Assembly: GCA_944372515.1 (NCBI GenBank)
Contig: CALVZM010000008.1
Coordinates: forward strand, 1-49,759
Reading direction: 5' to 3'
DNA from: an uncultured Clostridia bacterium
Lineage (GTDB): Bacteria > Bacillota > Clostridia > Christensenellales > Borkfalkiaceae
DNA: 49,759 nucleotides
In this document: positions 7,854-15,238 of the stretch, in pieces
How the letters are laid out: each line of letters opens with the position of its first letter
Numbering within the stretch: position 1 is the first letter of the stretch
Notes under the pieces: generated by a model
The model's database searches: none
The model's input: the letters and a program-made list of their open reading frames with translations, nothing else
Told to the model about the DNA's origin: nothing
Made by a program: the position numbers and the translations under genes

Positions 7854-9263
7854 TCAGATTTTTTCGATTTTGATGAGGTTGGTGGAGCCGGGACCGTTGG
7901 GCGCGCCGCCCGTGATGACCACGAAATCTCCCTTTTTGAGATCGAGCACTTTCTTTGCCGTGCGTTTCGCTTCATAGAACAGAACGTCGGTGGAGGAAAA
8001 TTCTTCCGCCATGACGGGCACGACGCCCCAGGAGAGGGCGAGTTTGCGCCAGGTCTTGGGGTTGGTGGTCATGCCGATGATGGTGGCGGGGGCGCGGAAG
8101 CGGGAGACCATGCGTGCCGTCATGCCCGAAAGGGTGCAGGCGACGATGGCTTTGGCGCCGAGGTCGATCGCCATGGCGCAGGATGCGTGCGAAAGGGCGT
8201 CCACTTCGTTGCGTATCTTGAATTCATAGCGGGTGAAGCGCTTGGTGTAATTGATGTTCTGTTCGGCGTTTTCGGCGATCTTTGCCATGGTCTTGACGGT
8301 CAGCACGGGATATTGTCCCGCCGCCGTTTCCCCCGAAAGCATGATGGCGCTCGAACCGTCGAACACGGCGTTTGCCACGTCGGAGATCTCCGCGCGGGTG
8401 GGGCGGGGGTTGTGGATCATCGATTCCAGCATTTCCGTGGCGGTGATGACCCGTTTGCCGAGCATGCGGCAGGTCTCGATGATGGATTTCTGGATGCCGG
8501 GCAGTTCTTCAAAGGGGATCTCCACGCCGAGGTCGCCGCGGGCGACCATGATGCCGCTGCACTCGTTGCAGATATCCTTGATGTTGTCGATGCCGGCGCG
8601 GTTTTCGATTTTGGCGATGAGGTCGATGTTTTTCCCGCCGACCGATTCGAGGTATTCCCGCACGTCGATGAGGTCCTGGCGTGTGGAGACGAAGGAGCAG
8701 GCGATAAAGTCCACGTCGTTCTGCACGCCGAAAAGGAGATCGTCTTTGTCCTGTTCGCTCAGATATTTCTGCCGCAGCACTTTGTTGGGGAAGCTCATGC
8801 TCTTGCGGTTGGAGAGGACGCCGCCGACCTTGACGACGCATTTCGCTTCGGTCTTGCTGAGGGCGGTAACCTCGAAAATGATGAGCCCGTTGTTCAGAAG
8901 AATGGTGTCGCCGACGCTCAGATCGTCCATCAGCCCCTTATAGTTGACGGAAACGCGGGTCTGATCCCCTTCGACTTCTTCGGTGGTGAACGTAAAGACG
9001 TCGCCTTCGCGGAGAGTGATCTGCCCTTCGCGGAAGGTCTTGATGCGGTATTCGGGGCCCTTGGTGTCCAGCATGATGGCGACGGGCAGGTTGAGTTTTT
9101 CGCGTACTTTTTTGATGGTCTGGATTTTTTGCAGGTGTTCTTCGTGGGTGCCGTGCGAAAAGTTGAGCCTTGCGACGTTCATGCCGGCAAGGCAGAGCGC
9201 GGTGAGGGTCTCTTCGTCTTCGCAGGCGGGCCCGATGGTGCAGATGATCTTCGTTTTTCTCAT
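7854..9263 (-). CDS. pyk: pyruvate kinase
   Basis: The 469-residue enzyme converts phosphoenolpyruvate and ADP to pyruvate and ATP, the last step of glycolysis, in the cytoplasm. Visible family motifs, in order, are MRKTKIICTIGPACE, LDTKGPEYRI, the IAKIENRAGIDNI lysine segment, GIMVARGDLGVEIP, ITATEMLESM, PTRAEISDVANAVFDG and the SGETAAGQYP loop. The length is that of the core enzyme, so it lacks the extra C-terminal PEP-utiliser-like domain found in Bacillus enzymes. The ATG at 9263 follows CGGAGA. The longer open frame to 9350 is discarded because it reads through the promoter. Nothing suggests an operon partner. Confidence 0.95.
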   Translation of the reverse strand: MRKTKIICTIGPACEDEETLTALCLAGMNVARLNFSHGTHEEHLQKIQTIKKVREKLNLPVAIMLDTKGPEYRIKTFREGQITLREGDVFTFTTEEVEGDQTRVSVNYKGLMDDLSVGDTILLNNGLIIFEVTALSKTEAKCVVKVGGVLSNRKSMSFPNKVLRQKYLSEQDKDDLLFGVQNDVDFIACSFVSTRQDLIDVREYLESVGGKNIDLIAKIENRAGIDNIKDICNECSGIMVARGDLGVEIPFEELPGIQKSIIETCRMLGKRVITATEMLESMIHNPRPTRAEISDVANAVFDGSSAIMLSGETAAGQYPVLTVKTMAKIAENAEQNINYTKRFTRYEFKIRNEVDALSHASCAMAIDLGAKAIVACTLSGMTARMVSRFRAPATIIGMTTNPKTWRKLALSWGVVPVMAEEFSSTDVLFYEAKRTAKKVLDLKKGDFVVITGGAPNGPGSTNLIKIEKI

Positions 9264-9321
9264 AGATGTCTCCGTAAAAAATTTTGCCGCTTTTCGGTAT
9301 AGTATGATTGTGTCCGATAAT

Positions 9322-9350
9322 ATTGTAATATATTCCCCGTCGATTTGCAA
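9322..9350 (-). promoter_or_regulatory. sigma-A promoter for pyk
   Basis: Minus strand: TTGCAA (9345-9350), 17 nt, TACAAT (9322-9327), about 50 nt before the pyk start codon. Confidence 0.6.
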
Positions 9351-9402
9351 GCGTTTGGAGCCCGCTCTTTGCCCGTCGTTTTTTTATTTTTTTCTCAAAT
9401 GA

Positions 9403-9431
9403 TTGAAATTTACGGACGGATGTGGTATAAT
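9403..9431 (+). promoter_or_regulatory. sigma-A promoter for rimM
   Basis: TTGAAA (9403-9408), 17 nt, TATAAT (9426-9431) with TGG directly before the -10 box (extended -10). It lies 34 nt before the rimM start. Confidence 0.75.
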
Positions 9432-9465
9432 GATAAAAATCCTTTATTTTCGGAGCGAGGGGAAC

Positions 9466-9966
9466 ATGCAGGAAAAACTTCTCATCGGCACGGTGTTGAA
9501 GCCGCAGGGCATCCGCGGAGAGATCAAGGTCAAATACTACACCGACGGACCCGCCGACGTCAAAAAATTCGGCAGGGTGTTCATCGGCGGCGCGGAATAT
9601 AAGATATTGTCCTTCCGCACGGACGGAGAGGCGGTATATCTCGGGCTGCACGGCATCGCCGACCGCAACGAGGCGGAAACGCTGCGCGGCAAGGAAGTGT
9701 ATGCCGACCGCGCGGATGCGCCCCCGCCCGCCGCGGGGACCTATTACATCGTCGATCTCATCGGCTGCAAAGTCCTCACGGACGCGGGACGGGAGATCGG
9801 CACGCTGGTCCGCATCACACCCGCCGCCACCGACGTATACGCCGTGAAGGCGGGGGAAAAGGAAATACTCTTTCCCGCCGTCAAGGGGCTTTTTCTGGAA
9901 ATCGCGCCCGATCGGGGGCGGATCGTCGTGGACGAGCGCAGGTTTGCCGAGGTCGCCGTCCTCTGA
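9466..9966 (+). CDS. rimM: 16S rRNA processing protein RimM
   Basis: The 166-residue protein helps mature the 30S subunit by binding S19 and the 16S 3' domain. It begins LLIGTVLKPQGIRGEIKVKYYTD, the RimM N-terminal barrel. A PRC-barrel domain follows from about residue 95 (YYIVDLIGCKV, GREIGTLVRI, AGEKEILFPAVKGLF). The ATG at 9466 is chosen because GCGAGGGGA precedes it and the family N-terminus begins there; the frame is open back to 9403 through the promoter. The usual partner trmD is not adjacent: an ABC transporter pair lies between them. No rpsP or KH-protein gene is upstream. Confidence 0.93.
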   Translation: MQEKLLIGTVLKPQGIRGEIKVKYYTDGPADVKKFGRVFIGGAEYKILSFRTDGEAVYLGLHGIADRNEAETLRGKEVYADRADAPPPAAGTYYIVDLIGCKVLTDAGREIGTLVRITPAATDVYAVKAGEKEILFPAVKGLFLEIAPDRGRIVVDERRFAEVAVL

Positions 9967-10058
9967 CCGTCCGCCGCGCTTTTGTTTTTACAACATATTT
10001 CCGAATGTATGAAATATATTGCTTTTATAAATTTTTCAAATAAAAAAGGAGGAAAAAC

Positions 10059-10769
10059 ATGAACAGCATTTTATCTGCCGTCGGGCTCAGCAAGAGTTAC
10101 GGCGGCGCGCCCGCGCTCAGCAACGTGTCGCTGGAAATCCCCGCGGGCGGCACCGTGGGGCTTCTGGGTCCGAACGGCAGCGGCAAGTCCACGTTCATCA
10201 AACTTGCCATGGGGCTTTTGCAGCCGACGGCGGGGTCGATTTTCATCGACGGCAAGCGTCCGGGGGTGGAGACCAAACGCATCACGGCATACCTTCCCGA
10301 CGCCAATTTTCTCACCGAATGGATGACGGTGGGGCAGATGATGGACTACTGCGCCGATTTTTTTGCCGATTTTTCCAAGGAAAAGGCGCGGGCGATGCTT
10401 GCCCGTCTTTCAATCGGCGAAAAGCAGCGCATCCGCACTTTGTCCAAGGGCAATAAGGAGAAGGTGAGCCTCATCCTCACGATGGCGCGCAATGCTAAGT
10501 TATACATCCTGGATGAACCGATCGCGGGCGTCGATCCCGCCGCGCGGGACTACATCCTCGACACCGTTTTTTCCAACCGTGCGCCCGGTTCCACCGTCAT
10601 TTTGTGCACGCATCTCATCTATGACGTGCAAAACGTTTTGACACAGGCGGTGTTTCTCTACCAAGGCACGGTCGCGCTCAATGCCGACGTGGCGGCGCTT
10701 TGCGAAAAAGAAGGCAAGCCGCTCGATGAAATTTTCAAGGAGATGTTCAGATGGTCGCCAAATTATTGA
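10059..10769 (+). CDS. ABC transporter ATP-binding protein
   Basis: The 236-residue ATPase has a Walker A GPNGSGKST (37-45), a degenerate signature LSKGNKEK near residue 128, Walker B LYILDEPIAGVDP near 150, and a switch His in CTHLIYDVQ. The LSKGNKEK form is typical of the subfamily that pairs with one or two small integral permeases (multidrug, antibiotic-peptide or YtrB-like exporters). AAAAGGAGG precedes the ATG. The permease gene overlaps its end by 19 nt, so the two are translationally linked. Substrate cannot be predicted. Confidence 0.92.
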   Translation: MNSILSAVGLSKSYGGAPALSNVSLEIPAGGTVGLLGPNGSGKSTFIKLAMGLLQPTAGSIFIDGKRPGVETKRITAYLPDANFLTEWMTVGQMMDYCADFFADFSKEKARAMLARLSIGEKQRIRTLSKGNKEKVSLILTMARNAKLYILDEPIAGVDPAARDYILDTVFSNRAPGSTVILCTHLIYDVQNVLTQAVFLYQGTVALNADVAALCEKEGKPLDEIFKEMFRWSPNY

Positions 10770-11515
10770 AACATGATTTTATCGCGCTGGGCAGGATCAT
10801 TCTGCCGACGGGGATTGCCGTTCTGGTATTTGCGCTGCTTTCATCGCTGTCCGGGCTCATTTCAAACGGCAACGTTACGTTGTTGCAAGCATTGCTGACC
10901 GCCGTATTCGGCATAGGCGTTACAGCTATTTTTATTCTGTCCTATGTCGTCTGCGTCAAGCATTTTTATGATTCCGTGTTCTCCCGTCGGGGATATCTCA
11001 CGCTCGCTCTGCCCGTAACGCCCATGCAGCTTCTCTTTTCCAAAGTGCTCGTCTCTTTCGTCGCCATTCTTTTTTCCTGTCTGGTCGCCGTGGGGTCGTT
11101 GGAAATTTACGGCTTGGTGAACGGGGTCGAAATCGTGGGAACGTTGGTGAACGGCATTCTTTCCCTGTTGGGGCAGAATCAGATGTTGGGCGGCTGGATC
11201 ATATATCTGCTCGTCTATTTCCCGATTTCCGCCGTTTGTTCGCTCTTTTTTATGTTTGCCTGCGTTGCCGCGGGGCAGTTGGTCAACAAACATCGTTTTG
11301 CCCTCTCCGCGGGCGTCTTTGTTCTCGGCAACTGGATTTTCAATCTGTTGACGAGCCTTTTGAATCAAATAATCCTGACCGGGTCCGCTTCCCTTGCCGA
11401 GGCTGCACCGTATTTTGTCATCACGGTATGGCTTGCAGAATCGATCATCCTGGGCGTGGGTTCGATCTTTTTCCTGCGGTACATCTTAAAAAATAAGGTC
11501 AATCTTCTGGCATGA
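10751..11515 (+). CDS. ABC transporter permease, six membrane segments
   Basis: The 254-residue integral membrane protein has about six hydrophobic segments: roughly residues 15-40, 50-70, 95-120, 140-170, 180-200 and 220-248. It has no large extracellular domain. It is the partner of the ATPase upstream, whose gene it overlaps. Its stop overlaps the trmD start in an ATGA arrangement (11512-11515), which ties trmD translation to it. A segment such as GYLTLALPVTPMQLLFSK near residue 77 is typical of small exporter permeases of Firmicutes. Confidence 0.85.
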   Translation: MVAKLLKHDFIALGRIILPTGIAVLVFALLSSLSGLISNGNVTLLQALLTAVFGIGVTAIFILSYVVCVKHFYDSVFSRRGYLTLALPVTPMQLLFSKVLVSFVAILFSCLVAVGSLEIYGLVNGVEIVGTLVNGILSLLGQNQMLGGWIIYLLVYFPISAVCSLFFMFACVAAGQLVNKHRFALSAGVFVLGNWIFNLLTSLLNQIILTGSASLAEAAPYFVITVWLAESIILGVGSIFFLRYILKNKVNLLA

Positions 11516-12192
11516 GAATAGACATCCTGACCCTCTTCCCCGAAATGTTCGCCCCCTTAAAGGAGAGCATTCTGGGCAGGGCGCAAAAAGAGAATAAACT
11601 GACGATCAACGTCGTGAACATCCGCGACTACACCGAGGATAAACACCTCAAATGCGACGACTATCCCTTCGGCGGCGGCGCGGGCATGGTCATGATGGCG
11701 CAGCCCATCGGTTCGTGCATCGAGGCGCTTGATCCCGGGCATGGTGCCCGCCGTATCTATATGTCCCCCAAGGGGCAGACTTTCCGCCAGCAGAAGGTGT
11801 TCGAGTTGCTCTCTTACGAGCATATCATCCTGCTGTGCGGACATTATGAAGGGGTGGACCAGCGCGCCATAGATCTGTTCATCGACGAAGAGATCTCCAT
11901 CGGCGACTATGTGCTGACGGGCGGGGAACTGCCCGCCATGGTCGTTGCCGATTGCCTGGCGCGGTATGTGGACGGCGTCATCAGCACGTCGTCGCTGGTG
12001 GATGAGAGTTTTTCGGACGGCATGCTCGAATATCCGCAGTATACCCGCCCCGTGGAATATCGCGGGCTGACGGTGCCCGAAGTGCTTCGGAGCGGCAACC
12101 ATGCCCGCATCGACGCCTGGCGCCGCGAACAGTCGGAGGAGATAACCGCCCGCCGCCGTCCCGATCTTTTTACGGGTAAAAAAGGGAAATAA
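11512..12192 (+). CDS. trmD: tRNA (guanine37-N1)-methyltransferase TrmD
   Basis: The 226-residue enzyme methylates G37 of tRNAs reading CNN codons and so prevents frameshifting. Visible motifs are MRIDILTLFPEMF, the FGGGAGMVM loop, the trefoil-knot signature LLCGHYEGVDQR, IGDYVLTGGELPAM with the cofactor-binding loop, and EYPQYTRPVEYRG near the C-terminus. The length matches the family. Its ATG overlaps the permease TGA by four bases, so it is translated by coupling in an operon starting at rimM. The conserved rimM-trmD adjacency is therefore split but still polycistronic. Confidence 0.96.
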   Translation: MRIDILTLFPEMFAPLKESILGRAQKENKLTINVVNIRDYTEDKHLKCDDYPFGGGAGMVMMAQPIGSCIEALDPGHGARRIYMSPKGQTFRQQKVFELLSYEHIILLCGHYEGVDQRAIDLFIDEEISIGDYVLTGGELPAMVVADCLARYVDGVISTSSLVDESFSDGMLEYPQYTRPVEYRGLTVPEVLRSGNHARIDAWRREQSEEITARRRPDLFTGKKGK

Positions 12193-12221
12193 CGTCAAAT
12201 CAGAACGGACAGGTGTTTTTT

Positions 12222-13085
12222 ATGGAAAGGATACAGTGGTTCCCGGGGCACATGACCAAGGCGATGCGGGAAATGGAAGCAAAAAAAGACCTCTGCGACG
12301 GCGTGGTGTGCGTGCTGGACGCCCGCGCGCCTGCGGCGACGGTCAATCGGAATCTTCTGAAAATGTTCGGGACGAAACCCGTCTTATATGTGCTGAACAA
12401 GGGCGACCTTGCAGATGCCGAAGCGGACGCCTTTGTGCGTATGATCGAGGGGAAGGGGCACCCATGCCTGCAATGTAACGCCGTGAACGGGAACAGCAAA
12501 CGGGCGTTGGTCTTAAAAATGCAGTCGATCACGCGGGAAAAGCGGGAACGGGCGCAGGCAAAGGGCATGCACAGGACCTTCCGGTTCATGGTCATCGGCA
12601 TTCCCAATACGGGAAAATCGACGCTCATCAATCTCCTGAGCGGGGAAAAGAAGGCAAAGACGGGGGATAAGGCGGGGGTTACGCGGGAGACCCGCTGGAT
12701 CCGCTGCGGGGATTTCGATCTTCTGGATACCCCGGGAACGATGCCGCCGTCCTTTGACGATCAGCATCTCGCCCTGCACCTGGCGTTCATCGGCAGCATC
12801 AACGATGACATCCTGCATACCGACGAGATCGCTCTTGCCCTGTTGGAAGAGTTGGGAAAAATATATCCCGAACGCCTGCAAGAGCGTTACGCGCTGCGGG
12901 AGATCGGCACGCCGCTTGCCATGCTGGAAGGGGTCTGCCGCCGCATGGGATTTTTAATGCGCGGCGGGGATTTTGACTATGAACGGGGCGAAAAGGCGGT
13001 CATTGACGACTTCCGCAAGGGCAAACTCGGAAAAATTACGTTGGAAAAAGCAAATGATTATGAAGAATTGTTTGAAAATAATTGA
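12222..13085 (+). CDS. rbgA: ribosome biogenesis GTPase RbgA (YlqF)
   Basis: The 287-residue protein is a circularly permuted GTPase needed for late assembly of the 50S subunit. The motifs appear in permuted order: the RbgA N-terminus MERIQWFPGHMTKAM, G4 NKGD (59-62), G1 GIPNTGKST (126-134) and G3 DTPG (169-172). The C-terminal helical domain follows. The ATG at 12222 is preferred to the GTG at 12213 because an AGG then sits at the right distance and the family N-terminus begins there. It follows trmD by 29 nt. Its stop codon lies inside the -35 box of the tRNA-Ala promoter. Confidence 0.94.
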   Translation: MERIQWFPGHMTKAMREMEAKKDLCDGVVCVLDARAPAATVNRNLLKMFGTKPVLYVLNKGDLADAEADAFVRMIEGKGHPCLQCNAVNGNSKRALVLKMQSITREKRERAQAKGMHRTFRFMVIGIPNTGKSTLINLLSGEKKAKTGDKAGVTRETRWIRCGDFDLLDTPGTMPPSFDDQHLALHLAFIGSINDDILHTDEIALALLEELGKIYPERLQERYALREIGTPLAMLEGVCRRMGFLMRGGDFDYERGEKAVIDDFRKGKLGKITLEKANDYEELFENN

Positions 13086-13110
13086 CAATTATAAAAAAGC
13101 GCGATATAAT
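13082..13110 (+). promoter_or_regulatory. consensus sigma-A promoter of tRNA-Ala
   Basis: TTGACA (13082-13087), 17 nt, TATAAT (13105-13110), both exact consensus. The TGA stop of rbgA (13083-13085) is part of the -35 box. Confidence 0.85.
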
Positions 13111-13116
13111 ATCAAA

Positions 13117-13140
13117 GCAACGGTTTGGTGGAACCGTTGC
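13117..13140 (+). other. hairpin in the 5' leader of pre-tRNA-Ala
   Basis: A perfect 9-bp stem, GCAACGGTT with AACCGTTGC (13117-13125 and 13132-13140), loop TGGTGG. It begins at about the expected transcription start and ends five bases before the mature tRNA. It would be removed by RNase P. Confidence 0.55.
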
Positions 13141-13145
13141 CGCGC

Positions 13146-13221
13146 GGGGGTATAGCTCAGTTGGTAGAGCGTTTGAATGGCATTCAAAAGGTCGCCGGTT
13201 CGATCCCGACTACCTCCACCA
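13146..13221 (+). tRNA. tRNA-Ala(GGC)
   Basis: A full cloverleaf: acceptor GGGGGTA/TACCTCC with the G3:U70 pair that identifies alanine tRNA, D arm GCTC/GAGC, anticodon stem TTTGA/TCAAA, loop ATGGCAT with anticodon GGC, T loop TTCGATC, discriminator A and an encoded CCA. The T stem (GCCGG/CCGAC) has a C-A mismatch at 50-64. It is preceded by its own consensus promoter and followed by a strong terminator. Confidence 0.95.
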
Positions 13222-13249
13222 TATGGGAACTATCCGAACCGGGGTAGTG

Positions 13250-13292
13250 AAGGAAATCCCGATGACAACAGTCATCGGGGTTTCCTTTTTTG
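13250..13292 (+). terminator. terminator after tRNA-Ala
   Basis: A 17-bp stem (13250-13266 with 13271-13287, one G-T pair), loop AACA, then a run of T. Confidence 0.85.
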
Positions 13293-13344
13293 GTTTCATT
13301 TTCGTGTCGGCTGATACCGGCATATTTTTCCGGTCGCAGGATAG

Positions 13345-13488
13345 GATAAACGGTGTGCACGGCGAACGGTTTGTTTTTATGTCGATCAAGAAAAACACGA
13401 AAGTTATTACGAAGTCGGGGATGAAGTGCTTGCGTATGACGAAGCAACCGACCCATTTCAACAACGAAGTGGGTCGTTTTTTTATTAA
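13345..13488 (+). other. possible remnant of a Hint-type domain
   Basis: An open stretch of 47 codons with no credible start encodes YYEVGDEVLAYDEATDPF. This resembles the early block of Hint/intein-like domains (VGDxVLAYD). Everything around it is non-coding or terminator sequence, and the end of the frame runs through the hairpin at 13449. If the likeness is real, this is a decayed gene fragment. The evidence is one short motif. Confidence 0.2.
13449..13483 (+). terminator. second terminator-like hairpin, downstream of tRNA-Ala
   Basis: An 11-bp stem with one G-T pair (13449-13459 with 13466-13476), loop AACAAC, followed by TTTTTTT. It lies between the tRNA-Ala terminator and the small gene at 13587, so it ends a transcript arising in 13292-13448 or stops read-through. 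Confidence 0.6.
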
Positions 13489-13508
13489 AAAACAAAAAAA
13501 TTGAAAAC

Positions 13509-13552
13509 GGTAAAAATTTTACCGCAACAAAAGAGGAAAAGTTTGGTATAAT
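13509..13552 (+). promoter_or_regulatory. extended -10 promoter with an upstream palindrome
   Basis: TATAAT (13547-13552) is preceded by TGG, an extended -10. The -35 position (13524-13529) reads GCAACA, a poor match. Directly upstream is the palindrome GGTAAAAATTTTACC (13509-13523), a plausible operator. The small gene at 13587 starts 34 nt downstream. Confidence 0.45.
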
Positions 13553-13586
13553 AGAAAGAAAAAAGGAAAAAGTTGTCGAAAATTCA

Positions 13587-13814
13587 ATGCCGCAAACAAA
13601 AGATCCCGTTTTGGAAAAAATGCGTGCCGCAGCCTCCTCCAAACAAATCACAGACGATTTCCCCGCGCTCATCGCACTTCTGGATTCCGTAGATTTCTGG
13701 CGCAAACGGGCAGAAGATCCCGCTTTGTGCCGTAATTTCGTGCAGATTGTGTTTAACAGAGAAAATTATGGATTAAGTTATGAAGCCTTTGGCGATGGTT
13801 TTATGTTTGTATAA
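13587..13814 (+). CDS. small hypothetical protein (75 residues)
   Basis: A compact soluble protein of mixed charge, probably helical (PALIALLDSVDFWRKRAEDPALCRNFVQIVF). It has no signal peptide or membrane segment. It has a plausible promoter (TATAAT at 13547) and a terminator right after it (13834-13868), so it looks like a single-gene unit. The ribosome binding site is weak. No family recognised. Confidence 0.5.
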   Translation: MPQTKDPVLEKMRAAASSKQITDDFPALIALLDSVDFWRKRAEDPALCRNFVQIVFNRENYGLSYEAFGDGFMFV

Positions 13815-13833
13815 AAAATGACTGTGTGCCATG

Positions 13834-13873
13834 AAAGCCCGAAACGGACTGCGTTCGTTTCGGGCTTTTGTAT
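13834..13873 (+). terminator. terminator after the 75-residue gene
   Basis: A 12-bp stem, AAAGCCCGAAAC with GTTTCGGGCTTT (13834-13845 and 13857-13868), followed by TG and further T. Confidence 0.65.
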
Positions 13874-14102
13874 GTTTTTCGTCGGGAGATCGTGTTTTCC
13901 GCAGTGCGTCGGACATCCCGAAAAAAGGGGAGTAAGGCGGGGATTTTGGCAAGAAAAAAGGAGGAGTAAAGCGGAAAAATCGGCGGGGCGGAACTTTGAA
14001 ACGATGTAAGAATATGGTCGAAAATCGAAAGTTTGTGTCTTGTTTGTTGAAAAAAAATTTTTTTCTTTATATACTTTTGGCAAACAGATAAGGAGGTTTG
14101 TC

Positions 14103-14288
14103 ATGAACAACACATTCATCGATTTTCTGGTCGATAACATGCCCTTTACCGTCATCACCTGCGCGATCATCGTCGGCATCGTCGTGCTGACGGGCGTGTT
14201 GATCTTTTGCAGTATCAGGGAGAAAAAAAAGACTCGCGCGAAACGGCAGGCAAAACAGAATACGGAAAAAGAATCTTCCCCGCAGTGA
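14103..14288 (+). CDS. small single-pass membrane protein (61 residues)
   Basis: AAGGAGG lies just upstream of the ATG at 14103. The protein has a short N-terminal stretch, one strongly hydrophobic segment (about residues 12-38, FTVITCAIIVGIVVLTGVLIFC) and a very basic cytoplasmic tail (REKKKTRAKRQAKQ). The open frame upstream to 14040 is not needed. It lies 5' of the two-component genes but is separated from them by their own promoter. Function unknown. Confidence 0.6.
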   Translation: MNNTFIDFLVDNMPFTVITCAIIVGIVVLTGVLIFCSIREKKKTRAKRQAKQNTEKESSPQ

Positions 14289-14429
14289 AGTTTTCCGGCA
14301 TTTTCCCGATCGGCTTTTCGGGAAAGGTCAAGTTGCGTACAACCGAACGGACAGAGCAGAGAACGTCGCACAGTGGCGTTCTTTTGCGCTGCCTCGCAAA
14401 AAATTACGGATATTCTCAAAAATTGGTTG

Positions 14430-14459
14430 TTGACAAACCTGGGGGGGGAGGGGTATACT
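14430..14459 (+). promoter_or_regulatory. sigma-A promoter with a G8-A-G4 spacer
   Basis: TTGACA (14430-14435) and TATACT (14454-14459) are 18 nt apart. The spacer ends in eight G, one A and three G (14441-14453), directly against the -10 box. It drives the LytTR regulator starting at 14526. Confidence 0.7.
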
Positions 14460-14525
14460 TATAGGGATCAATCGGTCGTTATGCGGCAACCGTTTCATGC
14501 GGGAATGCCGACGGGGGAGGAAACA

Positions 14526-15236
14526 ATGAAGAATGTAGCCGTCATCGAAGATGAAGCGTCCGCCATGGAACTGCTGGTTTCATTTTTGGAGCGCTTTGCG
14601 AAGGAGCGGGGAGAGGAATTCAATATATTCCGTTTTTCCCGCGCCATTTCTTTTCTGACCAATTATAAAGCCAATTACGACATCGTTTTTCTGGACATAG
14701 AACTGCCCGATCTGAACGGCATGGAAGCGGCGCGCAAATTGCGCGATCTGGACAGAAACGTCGCGCTGATCTTTGTTACCAACATGGCGCAGTTTGCCGT
14801 CAGGGGCTATGAGGTGGACGCTTACGATTTTATCGTGAAGCCCGTTTTTTATGCCAATTTTGCCTTGAAATTGCAGCGCGTGCTCGACCATATCCGCGAC
14901 ATGCAGGGGGTCAGGCTGTCCGTTTCCGTGGACGACGGGACCGTGGCGCTGAATTCGTCCGAGATACGTTACATAGAGATCATGAAGCACCGGATCGTCT
15001 ATCACACCGTGCGCGGGGAGTTTTATTCCCACGGAACGCTGAAAAAGATCGAAGAAAAACTGAAAGACAACTATTTCGTCCGCTGCAACAACTGTTACCT
15101 CGTCAATCTCCGTTACGTTTCCGCCGTGAAGGATTTCACCGTCTATGTGGGAGAAGAGGGACTGCAAATTTCCCATCCCAAGAAAAAGGCGTTTTTGCAC
15201 GCGCTGAACGAATATTTCGGCGGAGGCGTCATATAA
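14526..15236 (+). CDS. LytTR-family response regulator (AgrA/LytR type)
   Basis: The 236-residue protein has an N-terminal receiver domain (MKNVAVIEDE acidic pocket, phosphoacceptor Asp57 in IVFLDIELPD, FVTNMAQFAVRGYEVDAYDFIVKPV switch region). A C-terminal LytTR DNA-binding domain runs from about 135 to 236, with IRYIEIMKHRIVYHTVRG and FVRCNNCYLVNLRYVSAV. Proteins of this type bind paired direct repeats upstream of secretion, bacteriocin, quorum or polysaccharide genes. The ATG at 14526 follows GGGGGAGG. The longer frame from 14373 runs through the promoter and is rejected. It sits two bases before the partner kinase. Confidence 0.92.
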   Translation: MKNVAVIEDEASAMELLVSFLERFAKERGEEFNIFRFSRAISFLTNYKANYDIVFLDIELPDLNGMEAARKLRDLDRNVALIFVTNMAQFAVRGYEVDAYDFIVKPVFYANFALKLQRVLDHIRDMQGVRLSVSVDDGTVALNSSEIRYIEIMKHRIVYHTVRGEFYSHGTLKKIEEKLKDNYFVRCNNCYLVNLRYVSAVKDFTVYVGEEGLQISHPKKKAFLHALNEYFGGGVI

Positions 15237-15238
15237 CT

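Noticed and set aside
7827..9302. 491-codon plus-strand frame opposite pyruvate kinase
   Set aside because: The minus strand encodes complete pyruvate kinase; the plus frame is a composition shadow.
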